Of a stretch of 64,000 nt of DNA, positions 1 to 13,300 are shown piece after piece. The DNA lies in contig JAODUP010000035.1 of the NCBI GenBank assembly GCA_025642065.1, positions 62,001 through 126,000 of the forward strand, in the 5' to 3' direction. Below the pieces are notes generated by a model. It searched no databases. It was not told where the DNA came from and was given only the letters and a program-made list of their open reading frames with translations. The translations under genes and the position numbers were made by a program. Numbering within the stretch: position 1 is the stretch's first letter; the number at the start of each line of letters is the position of its first letter. The stretch is from Paralvinella palmiformis (Eukaryota; Annelida; Polychaeta; Terebellida; Alvinellidae).

Positions 1-1085
1 CTGGGGAGGTTTAGGAGGAGGCCACACACAGCTACTACTTTTCTTATGATGATCAAGGTCTCGACCTGGTCAAAATTAGAATGATCACCGTACATAAATA
101 AATAACAGGCAGATCTGACTGACATAGTAACACCAATATACAATCTTGTAATAGTATTATTATTTTTATTTATCGATTTATCTACATAGTGCTTCTCAGC
201 AGACAGAAACCACATTTGAAGGTGGGTGGATGGGTGAGTGAGTGAGTGAGTGAGAGATTAGTTTAGCCTCAGTGCTAGTTACAACTGAGACATGTAGCTG
301 AGAGGTGAATCCCCAGCTAACTATCCAACAAATACAGTCACAAATAGGATTTGAACTCACAACCTGGAATTATTCACAGCAATGCTCTAACCACTGCAAT
401 ATTGGATCACCTTCATGCCCAAAAGTTATTTACGGCATAGACATTAGGGTGCCCCATATTTTGTCTGGACATATTTATGCTAATAATGGGATAATTATTG
501 ATTATTTTTTTAATTTTCAATAGAGAGTTAGTTTCTAACTCACAATATATACCAGTGATTTACATTGTCTTGGTTATTCTCATGTTAGTGTCCAAAACGT
601 ACCATCAAAGGTTCAGTAGTAATTGACAATATGTCTCATTATTTCTAAGTCATTGAGTGACTGACTTCATATGCGGTTCATTAAATGTTTAATCACACTG
701 TTAATTTAAGTTTGAGGTCCTATGTATGCACTAGCAGTTTGTGTAAACGATTGTTATAATTTGCCTCGATCTATTGACAGCATACAAAACTCACTTAATA
801 CGAATAACGAATTATGAAAACAAAATTATTTCCTGCATTCAAAACATCACCTGGAAATACTGCAGGGAAAAGTTCAGATTTTTAGGTCGGCTTAATGGAC
901 GGTACTACCATAAATCGTGATATTTTAGGTCTAAAAACGACCTCTGCTTAATGGTCGTGACCTACGATAACTACTTCCGTGTTACAAATTCTTGATATAT
1001 AACATCACCAACACATCTAGAACATATTATTCAAAAGACGGGGGGGGGAGCAGCATTAAAACGTAATCATATCAACAAAGCTAAC
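1..1085. other. Intron of the NO VEIN-like gene (window edge)
   Basis: Apart from the SINE at 222-430, no exon with acceptable splice sites was recognised. The missing C-terminal exons should lie to the left of the window. Confidence 0.5.
222..430 (-). repeat. tRNA-derived SINE, family C, copy 1
   Basis: The minus strand shows box A-like TGGTTAGAGCA and box B-like GTGAGTTCAAATCC, the internal promoter of a tRNA-derived SINE, with a GAGTGAGTGAGT tail at 235-255. A second copy is at 51645-51840. Confidence 0.65.
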
Positions 1086-4000
1086 CTTTAGCGTTATTTT
1101 CATTCCCCCCAGACTTCGGTGGCCAAACAGGTAAATGACGTAAGTTTTCCTTCTTATCTTGTGTCATTTGTTGAGCCATGTTTTCAGGAGGATCTCGACA
1201 CCATGGATCTGTAAATATAAACCATATTATTCATAAGATATCAATAAGACTTTCATGAAAATCAAATCCGTCTATAATATAAGGTTTGTAAATAAATTAC
1301 TTTGTATACAATGTGAAGTATATCCTGGTTCTGTTGGTTGCTGGTATACAACAACAGGCTGTGGAACAACCCAAGCCTGTTCCTGTTTTGGCAACATCTG
1401 AATGTCATGCTCGTCCACAAAACTCCACATATTTGGAGACGACTGTTTCAGCTCACTGTGCAAGTCATTAAGCATTTCCCTGGAATAAAAACAAATCTCT
1501 TAATATGGCACTTTCAAACAAATTCCTCAATACTTTGTGTCAGATGATCAGCCAACATACATAAACAGAAATCTGAAAAATATCGAACTGTGTCTGAATA
1601 AGAACTGTGAGTTGTAATCAAACTCGTTTAATCCATCTATAGTTGTACCATCCAGATACATTATTACTACAATATTTTATTATAAAATTACATTACTGTA
1701 TTACTTAGATATAAATCCTTACTTGAGCTGTCTGCAGCAGTGCTTATCCCCTTGACTAAAGTAGAAAGCTAGTTCTTTATTTATTTCTGAGTAGGAGTTT
1801 ACATAATCTTGATGCACAATAAATTGACACTCTTTAATGTCAAATTGAGCCTTTTCATCTCGTACCACAGGGACTTGTGGAAAATGCTTCAGTGTGTATA
1901 CCCGCTCAAGCCTACTGACCTGTAGAGAATACAAACCTCAAATATCAGCATTCTTATAATAATTAACATAAACAGCTGTTTATCTAACTCAACTGGTTTG
2001 CTAGTTGTAATTTATCAGCTATAAGATAACCAAACTTTACTACATTTTCTTATAAGATAAATGGTATTTACCTTTGCAAATGTCATAGCTGCTAACTTGG
2101 TGCCAATTCCTTTAGCTTGTAGCGTGGAATAAATTTCTGGATACTCAGCCAATAAAAGACATTGTATGTAGCCAATAGCATCAGACACATATGCTTGTAA
2201 TGATGGACAAGTAGAGTACATTTCTGTCACTGAACTAACCTCTACACACTGACTTAGATATTCCAACCCTATGGTTTCATAGAATGTCTTGACTGCTTTG
2301 ATCATTATGGGACTGCTACCTATGTAAATAACCAATACTTCCTTTTTTTATGTTTTTTACAGCAGTAGTTTGCAACATGACACATTTGTCATTCACATAT
2401 TCTAAGATGGCCTTCTCATTTAATGATGATTTTAGATGATCTTTGGCAAAAACAAAATAATTCCAAATAATTTGATTACATACATAACTAGCTTTACAAT
2501 ACATCATCCCTTAATTATAATATTATGTGACAATTAGCTCCACATACACCCAGAGTAAAAAAGTTAAAAGTAGACAATAACTATTTTAATCAATGATAAT
2601 ACTGTTACTTTGTGAGAACAAGAGACTTGTACTGTAACTTATATATCTATATGATAAATCCATATTGCCGCTCTCAACAATTTCTATTCTGATGTAATAA
2701 CAAATACCACACTAGTACCTAGCCTTTTCAATAGCAGCCAATGTCCGACGCCATACGTCATCTATTTTACAGTCCCTCTTTGTCTATTTTATTTGTAGAA
2801 ATTTAGTCGGCTACTTTGGTTTTGGTGAAAATATGGCCTAGAATCCACCAAGCACTCCATTTTCCCCATTTTTTTCAGGGGAGAGTCCCTTCCGTTCCCT
2901 TCCAATGGAGAAAAACCACTACTGTGTTAGTGTGACTACCAATACCCCACGGTCAGCCCTTCAATACACCTCTCCTGTTGCCGAATCCATACCTCCCTCC
3001 AGCAATGCTGCGACAATGGTGTCGCAGTGTTTTTAAGGCCCCCACAGGGGTCATCCACTCTATTCCCTACTGAAAAGGCTGAGTACCCGAGTGGAAATGT
3101 CAAAAATTAAATAAAACTCATATACTCCATAACTAATTAATGTTTTAGTGCATCTTTATTTAATGATATTGTGCCCTTAATCAATAATTAGTCTTTAATA
3201 AAGCCCAGCTACTTGATGTTTTCAATATATGTCCACAAACGTTAATCCGCACTACAGCTAAAACACGTTACCTGAACAAGACTGTGACATCACCTGATTA
3301 CCATATCTTTCTCCACATTCAAGAAAATAAACCTGATCGTGTTCTCTGAACATCTTCTCCAACTGCGCATTATCGGCCATCATTGGTTTATCACTCAAAC
3401 TGACCCATATATGTTGGTGTTTTTCTAGGAGACATTTTTTATCACCCATCAGCAGCTTAATGTTACGGAGCTGAAGATCACTGTCACTTCCGACTGGCTG
3501 CTGACACGCCATGATATTACATCCTAAAACAGTAATAATTGTTAACATGTCTGTAACATCTCGAGATCCTATTGTGCTTGTGGATATGATTAACATCAGC
3601 TGTGTGTAAGCCTCTAAACTTGGCTGTGGCTCAACTCCGATGACCTTTAAAAACATATCTGTCATGTCATTGTACAGTGGAGCGAGTTCTGGTTTCCTGA
3701 TTGCCTGCTCATGATCGATGCTGTCAATGATACTCTTATATTTAGTAAACAGACCAGAAGGATCAGACCATCGCACTTCATGTCTAGCCAAAAACATTCC
3801 CTTTACTGGAACTTCAGCATCAGGCAACGGTTTATCAGTTACAAATATCAATGGATGTTCATGTACTAGATCCTGGAATTGTTTTGGTGGTAGATTATCA
3901 TATAGATAATGATAAATGGCCTTGATGTGATTCACAGATATAGTAAAGCTTATGGGCTCTTCAATCAACTCGTCTTCGCGTCTGCACCATGAAATCAACA

Positions 4001-7000
4001 ACTCTCTGACTAAGTCCACAGTCACTTTGAATCTGATGCCTAAGAACTGTGAAAACGAGCTCTTTGGTGACACTTTAGCATCCACATAATGAACCTGATG
4101 GGCCAAGAGTCTCTTTGTCTGATCATTCCGAACATATAGTGAATGTGGAATCATTGACTTGATGTCATACGTGAGCACTGCTTCCTCTCCTATGGAACAC
4201 ACCATTGCTGGTACCCAAGGGGCACTCTTCAATAGCAGAGCAAAGGATGTCTCCACATCATCTATCACATTATCATCGCCAACACATATTTGCGTCACTA
4301 AGCTTTGTTCACAACCGAAGCTATCCCAATCCTGATCAAGAATCTCAAATAATGTTCTCATCTGAGCCAGATAACTTTCTGGATGGGCGTTTTTACAGAT
4401 CAACATCTCTGCCTCCACAGACTTTGTATCAACTAGACTACAACTTGCTTCATTAGAAAGCAACTCCGCATAATCTGCCCAAGGTGAGTGCATCTGAATA
4501 AAAATAAAACGAAACACTAGCAATCTTCAATGAGAGACATGAAACAAATAAACAAAACGAAATGCATCATAAAAATCAATCTAATAATGTAAATATTAAT
4601 GTGAACATCAATGGCGAACAAGTATACAAACCAGCTGTTTCTGGGTGAAGGACAGATGAACACTTTTTAAAGCAAAGAAATCAGTGATGCCAAGCTTAAT
4701 AAAGAAGTCACGCCATTGCCAACGGAAAGTCTCGGTTTGTTTCCCAGCAATATAACATGGATCTAACAACACCCAGTCATATCCTGTAAGATATATATCC
4801 ACTGGTGACTTTAACATATTGATAGATGATTGTGTGTGTGTGTGTGCACGCATGTGTGCATGCATGTATGTGTGTGTAAATACATACAACCAAAATTCCA
4901 CTAACCACTAACAGCTTATTTTACTTAATATTTTCCATAATATGTAATCTGTGCCACATCAGCCATAATGAATCAGGACATTAAAATAAGATTCAGTGCG
5001 TTACAGTCACTCTGATATAGACTACAAACTTTATTCCAGAGAAAGAAGTACAGTTGATCAAATACCTGGTAAAGATTTACATAAGTCAATCTTGTTTTGG
5101 TAGATGGGTGGAAAATGAATGTCAGCATGAGCTGATTTGATAGGTCCATGGCTGGTCAAAACAACAGCAACCTCCCTCAAATGTTCCACATTCAGTAAAG
5201 AATGGTTCTGTTCTAATTCAGTCTTGATGTAGACCAAGTAAGCCACAAGAAGATCTTTGTTTTTGACCTGGATGAAAAAAATAACTGATTACAATTTAGT
5301 TATCATATAATGTTTTGTTACACATGGCTTTAATCAGTCCAACGTGTCAGTATTCAGCCAACATTTCTACAGGCCTCGAAAAACACTAACATTTTGTTTT
5401 TAAACAGCTATACAAGTCAGTTTAAGTAGGACAAGCAACTCGGTTACAACAATAGATACTATGGTTATAGTATCAACATGCATAGGAAAATTAAAGTTGA
5501 CACGAAAATACGAATTACTTATTAAATATTATTAAAATTTAAGCCGAGTTATAAAGGTTGATAATGATATGTTACATTCTAACCTTCCATTGATCAGTTT
5601 CAAGTACAGGTAAGATATGGTGATGTATGATATCATGTGGCATGAGATGTTTTACTCCAAGATTGTCCAACAAATTTGACACCTGTGAGTTGGCCACCGA
5701 ATCTTGACATTTGAGCAGAAATGGATGAACCGTGTTAAGATCTTGATAAAGTGACGTCAGTAACCCTGGAAATAACTTCATATATTAGTATAAGAAATGA
5801 TATGCTAGCATTAGATGTGTCGTCTTCTTTACTGTCATTGAGGACAAATTAACTTCACAAAACATTTCTGTTTATGTGTAGCCAAAGATAATAGTACACT
5901 TTTCACATTTATATGCAACTCCTATTATTTCATTATATTTATCTAATATCATTATTCACTATTAACAGTTGATGGTCTAAAATATAGCTAGACAACTTAA
6001 AATTTTACAGATAAAAGCACACATTTTGTGAATAAATATAAAAATTAAAGACACATATAGTCATAACATCTTACCATATTATAATAAGAACATGATAATG
6101 GGAATAACATAACTCATCACAAATAATAATCATGTATATATAGATCCATTCTGATATTAGAATTATTAAAACAACTAGCCATGGTTAATTTCTCCTGACC
6201 AAATTAAAAGACTATTTCGGCTCATAGTTTTTTATTGTTAATCGTTCACAGACACATCATTACATTAACCAGAAATAACCAGCTCTAAGCAGTTTCCTGG
6301 ACCTGTGGTAGAACAACCTAACATGGGAACTAATATAGAAACACATGCATGGAACACAACAATAACAATTTACAAATAGACATCTTAGACAAAATGTTCC
6401 ATTTTTTATTTAATACCTTGACATGGTTGTTGATGAGGTAGCGACTCAGGAGGGTAGAAAACTGAACTAGTCTCCAAAGCAACCATAACACCATTAATTA
6501 GAGGTATTGTTGGCAGTCTACGTATTTCGTCCAGGATTTTAGTGTTGTCTTGGAACTCATCCATGGTACGATACACACAGGTAAGCCACTTAGCTGTGAG
6601 AATAATCCGCTTATTATCATCTAAAATGGAGTAAAATATAAACAATCTATTGGCCACGTCATTTACCGATGTAGTAAATTTGCTGTACCAATTATTTTAG
6701 GTTTATAACCATGACTAGAAAGCTCCAATTTCCCCCAGTTCTATACTTAGCATCGTGTTCCCATATCACCCCAAAAATCAATCCTGTTAAATTCAGCACA
6801 TTTCATTCTGATAGAAAATGCATGAACAAAATCAAATGCTTTCCACACATAATAATGTGTATATGGAGATTCTAGTAAAACTGCATAAACAAAGTCAAAT
6901 GATTTCCATACATAAAGATGTCCTTCTTAAACTTTCATGTCTTGACAATACATGTATATGGTTCTAACATAGGTATTAGGTACACAACAAGCAACAATAA

Positions 7001-10000
7001 TTCCTCCTGAACAAAACATACCAACAACAAAAATCACTAACCTATTTCGTCATGTTGCTGCTGCCTCAACATAGATCTATGTATCTCAATCAAATGTTGG
7101 AGTGAAATTTTCTGTACACCGAGGCTAGTTATTAATGTTGGACTCATGATGTCTGCCACATCAGGATGTAGATAGTCAAGTCCGAGTTTATCTCGTAACA
7201 CAGAGGATGGTATTACATCCTGAAGCTGGGCATCATTTGAGACAATCAGCTGAGATGGCAATTTCCATGTAAGTTCTATGATAAACATTAAGAAAACAAG
7301 AAAACAGGTATAAATTAGTATTACATACATTAATCATCTTTGTCAGAATCTTATGTTTAAAAAAAAAATATTTGAGTTTATTCATTTTTATTATTAAAAG
7401 ATTGGAAATAAATCTTCTTCCTATAATAATAATTATATCATGAAAATGCTGCCAATGTAATTATTTACACCATAAAGACTACTTAATTTGTGTATAATTA
7501 TAGAGACAGTCTCTCAAAATAGCTTTACATAATTGCAATTAAGTAAATAGACTCTACTAAAATAAATAAACAGTTACATAACATAAAATAGAGGAACTGA
7601 CTTTTGCTATCTGAAGATGATGGCAGACAAGGCACTGCACGTAACTGTTTCAAAATTTGAGCAGCAACTGGACGGAAAAAGTCCAAAATCTCATCCTCTA
7701 AAGGTATAAACTGTAAAAACCTACAGATGGCCTCAAGCTCACTGAACCCTGGATGACTCTAATACAGCAAAAAAAGTTATTTAATTTAATATGTCAAAGA
7801 AAAGTGCACTAAATATCTAATTATTACATTATACTTCACACACCAGACATGGGGTCAATTCCATTTTGTCAATTCCAATTCCACTCAATTTCATTTGGTC
7901 AATTCCAATTCGACATCAAACATATCAGTTCCAATTCCAATTGTATCAATTCCAATTTCACCGACTCTTTTTACCTACTACACCGAGTAGTTTATATTCT
8001 AAGTAGGATTTCATTAATTTGTGGATTAAATTTTTTGTAGGAAACTTCAATTGCAATTCATAATTTATCAATTCCAATTGCATTTTTTTTAAATAATCAA
8101 TTCTAATTCAGGAATTGACTATCAATTCCAATTCAGGAATTGAATTGACCCCATGTCTGTCACACACTATAAATATTAATTAACAGTGAGATAGCTAAAT
8201 TTATGACTTACCTTAAATGCATTAAATGCATCAACAAATAGCATGTACAATTCACTTATTAACCACTGATTCCATAGACTGTCTCGATCAACATTTTCAC
8301 GAGACGACGGCACATCAAAATCAGCTGTTATTTACAGAAAATAACGCGACCAGTTAAGCATAATAATAATCAAACTGATAGCATACAAAATTATTCTGAA
8401 ACAATACAGCATCTAAACAAACATTTTACTTCAATATACACAATCATTATCACTGACAATGTCTAAACAATAACAGATGAAATCACTTATCCACCTTGTA
8501 TGACAAATCTAAAGCCGTAGCTTCTTAATGGCAAGAAAGCAAACACTGGCTGCTTTGGAGGCTGAAACTAAATGAGCAAGAAGAACTTGAGACACAAAAC
8601 AAGATGTTATGGTAACATAATGAAATGTTAGCTACTGCTGGCCTCAGAACAAACCTCTATAGATTTATTAATAACTGGAGTATCTCACTTCAATAATTAC
8701 TAAACTTATCTCTATTATGCAGATCTAGTAATTTTCTTATACTTAAGTTTAACTGTGCACAACTAGATGGAGTCAAATACTTTTTTTAAATAATGCATAT
8801 AATGTAGCTATAATTCACAAAATACATGCCCTAATATCTCATCAAATTAGATTAACTTTGGGTCACAAATGCAGGAAAAAACACCATATCAACCACCTAA
8901 GCTCTTAATTCCTCTAGTTGTATCAATTACTAAAATTTCATTATTTTTATACACTTCACAATAAAGGAAGTGTCAGTTTAGTTTATTTAACACTTGCTTA
9001 CTTCCATTTTATTTTACATGCTTATTCGCAGTAACAGATTAGCTATCAAAATATCAAACTGATAAATATACATATTGTAATTTTTATCGCATTTAATATT
9101 TCTGAACGCTTTAAAATAATTCCATTTTGAGGTCTTTCAATACTTTTAGTAGAAAAATAATTTCCAGGGTATTTGAACATTTACAATCAATGAAAAGCTC
9201 TAAAGCAGAGTGAGCACATGAAGCATCTCCAGATCATGGTGATTTATCTATTGATTATTCTGGAGTAAGTCGATCTAGCCACAAGGTGATCTCACCATGG
9301 GTAAAATAGCCGTAGATCCCCAAACCAACTACAACAGTCAGCCATAAGTGCCAACGAAAATTATAACACTACACATAATTTTGTGATATACAATACAAAT
9401 TCAAATGACACATAATTAGTAAAAACACAAACAACATGTACTGAATGATAATCAGTTTAAACACTAAGGTATGTTAATAATATAAGCATTTTAAATGGTG
9501 TCAATCCTCTCTACTTGCACATAAAATGCAGGTCAACTTCCCCCAATACGAAATGGGACTTATGGCTATTTCTCCTGTGGTGAGATCCACTGGGTTAGTT
9601 TAATAATAATTTTTCTGGATGGATATAATGTTTATATATCATTAATACAATGTTTGGAAATATATAACGAAGACAGTAAAATATATTTACATGAATCCAT
9701 TCTTTCACACATAAAAACAATCACAAAAACCCCATAAAATAACAACTTTCACAACTGTATCTAAATTGATACCATCAGTGGTTTCCTGTCAGGAAGGTGT
9801 ATACTCTTTTACTCATTGATTTATTATATTCACTGCCACATAAAACACTGGCTTGGATAGTTTCCCAAAACATCCCTGTGTTTGCATCTATGTTACATTT
9901 TGATATTGTGACTATGCAATAACAAAAACCAGGTACTACATCTCAAGGATAACAAAACTTGCAACTGTTGGATTTATTCAACAGTGTCACACTCAGAAAC

Positions 10001-10299
10001 TCGAGAGAGAGAGATGTGCAAAATAGATAGATTACCAAAAAGGACTGATTGCTTTGTTTAGTTTTGGTACTTGTATTACCTAGGACATATGACTGTTACT
10101 AGATAAATGAAATCCTAATGTCAAAGCCTTTTATCAAACAATGTAACCTACCACAGAAACAGCTAGGTCACAACAGAATTATGTTATGAGCAGGTCAGTG
10201 AAGACTGAAAATTGAGCTTTAACTATGGTGTATACAGATATGATATATTACGATATACAGAATGGCATGCGCTCACACACACAAAACATACAGAGAGAG

Positions 10300-10332
<33 letters not shown>

Positions 10333-13300
10333 CAGTAACTAACAGAGAAAGTTAGAAAAAAATACACTTCAATATTAATTTTGCAGCTTGGCCACTAAGG
10401 TGTGCTGCATTGCGTCATGAAGCCAATTAATAACATCTGTTCACAGCAAATGTACACAGATCTGGTACACCAAAGTCAGCATCATAAATCATAATTAAAC
10501 TCTTCATTAGGGAAATGCAACTCTTGTATCTTTAAAAAAAATTAAATACCATTGCTAAGATCCAGATTTTAGATCCAGTGGCATCTGTGTATAAATACAT
10601 CAAATCCCAACAGGTTTCAAGTGACATATAAGCACAGTTTAATATCTCAAAGTCTGATAAGAGGTAAATACAAATTTCGTGTGAATTAATTCCAAAATAT
10701 GAGAATAATTCGGCTGCAAACAGAGTTGATGAGTCTGATAAATAAGAAAACTATCACTGTAAATAAAAATAAATCTGTGATGTTATTTAGCTGCATTAAA
10801 AGATAATCAGACGTTAAATAGTAATTCCAATACTGCTAGTTTTATGGTACCATGGTACTTTTTATACTGACTTGTTGAAAGTTAAACTTTAAATCATTAA
10901 CCCTCCTCAAATAAAAAAGCATGAAGGCATATTAAATAATATTTACATTGCCTATTGTACAATTTATTGTCAATTAAACTGTGAAATAAAAAATGAAGTC
11001 AAATTCAAAAAATTTCTTTGTGCTGTTAATTCCGGAAGAGATAAGACCAGTTAACTAGGCAGGGTAATATAATATAAGAGAATGTAATATATTATTTACA
11101 AGTAATATTCCACCACGACCAAGGTAATAGAGAATATAGAGAACTATTTTTATTTCACTGATGTTACTAACCTGTGTTTGAACTTGTTCCTTTGGCACAA
11201 CAGGAAATGCCATAGCAATCTCAGTGGAATCAACATCTATACCTGATTTAGCCTTCATAAAAAGAGCATATGAGAAAAGTAATAATCAGACACACACACA
11301 CACACATAAAACTTGCAATAAGAAATGGTCTATTGGTCAATAATCAATGAATACTGAGAACGACCAGTTGAAATGATCAGCACTAATTGACAATTAAGGT
11401 CGTTTGATATTCAGTAGTTGGCTGTATCATGAAAATATATTGTTTTTGTAGCACACTACCTCATTGGCCAGATAGTGAACTTTGCCACTCCTGTGAGCCA
11501 ATCATATTTCCAGCATACTTTTGGGATTTGACCTTGGCATTAAAATAGCTAAAATTCACAATTCTCTTGGTGGACAAATCCCCCCCCCCAAAAAAAAACT
11601 CCAGAACAAAAGCATGAAACACAGAAATAATATGAAACAACGAGGTCCAGAACATTTAATGATGCAAGGAAGACAAAGTTCAAATGGCTGAATTCAAGAT
11701 TTTTAAACAGAAAAGTTGCTAAATTTCAGGGAGTTTTATGTCAGTTTTTCAAATAAATGATCAAAATTATGGTACCTCAGTTTTTTATCAGCATTCAGTT
11801 TCATCTATGAATCAAGAATGTATCATTAAATGTTTTGGTCATAAAGGGAGTTAGAGCATCACCACAGACATGGGGCATACCAACATAAAATGTGATGGCA
11901 GATTCTGTTCATCATTCCAGATACCAGGCTATAAGTTTCTACTGTCCCAATGTCAGAAGAACAAGACAACAAGGAGAACTGAAGATGTTAAACATGTTAA
12001 TTATGAAGCATTAACAATAAACAAATAGAAAGTAACATTTAACTAGTCTTGAAAATGGGATAGTAAACTGGTAACATCTTACACTTAACTAATGTCTTGA
12101 GATGCATTAATAATAAATAATTACTGTCAAGAACTTTTTTGAAATTTATGGAGGAAAAAAGCAACGAAAATATTAGTCTAAATATTGTGTTTAAATGACC
12201 CATATTATCTCAAGGCCCTCCTATTTACAGTATATCCGCCCCCCCCACCACAACCAATCAATCTGCTTTTTGTAGGACCAATTACGTTTGAGATTAACTG
12301 GTTCTGTTGACCAACAGACTTTGCTCCTTATTTTTAAACCTGGCACACACACACACATATATATATATATAATATGCAATCTATAAACATGTTTCTAATC
12401 TACCACATGCTTCCCTAGTCAATATGAATAAAACAAGAGATTAAATATTTTCAAAGGTTTTTTTAAGTTACCAAGTTAACCTACTAATGGAAAACATGTC
12501 AGGCAACAAAGAAACCAATATCTACAAAAGAAATGTTTTACACCAAGTTACTGATTATGTAACTTGATCAAACCCACATAAATAATCCAGGTTTATAAAA
12601 CATATCAGAATACTAACTAACACTCAAATATAGTATGGCCACTTGTTATTCTGTACATTCATAGAAAAAGATTAAATGGAGGCTTTTACACGAGTATCTT
12701 TTTCACTTGGTATTTTGTCAAATCGAAGTTACATCAATTTTGAATTATCTTAAAACACAATATAATGTAAAACTTCAGGTACATTACACCTTTATTAACC
12801 CCCGAAGGGTAGCATTGAGATGACTATGTAGAATATTACCAGATCATGCAAATAAATAAGTTAATTACTAAAGCTAAATATGTTACATTATAAATTAAAA
12901 AAATACTTCATTAGCCATACCAATACATGTGACTAGTTTGAGATCTAAGACAAGGTGTATGATTGATTTTCTATTTGTAATGACAGAAGCACTCATAAAT
13001 TATGTACATTGTATTAACATAGAATAAGGCTATGAACAAACCTGCATGGATATTTCCTTAGCATTTAGTGTCTTTCTCACCACAAACCATATGTCAGTTG
13101 ACTTAGAGTGTTTTATTTCTACGATGCTATTCCCTACATCAGAACGCTCTATATCTAAAATGTAACCTTCAACCTAAAATCACGGAATAAACGTAACTGG
13201 TAAGAAGACTGGTAAGGCTGTGCAAGTTATCCCTAATTAATATCCTGTCATCAAATAGCCATTTCGTTTTAGTTTGTAGTAGCAATACACTGTACACTTA

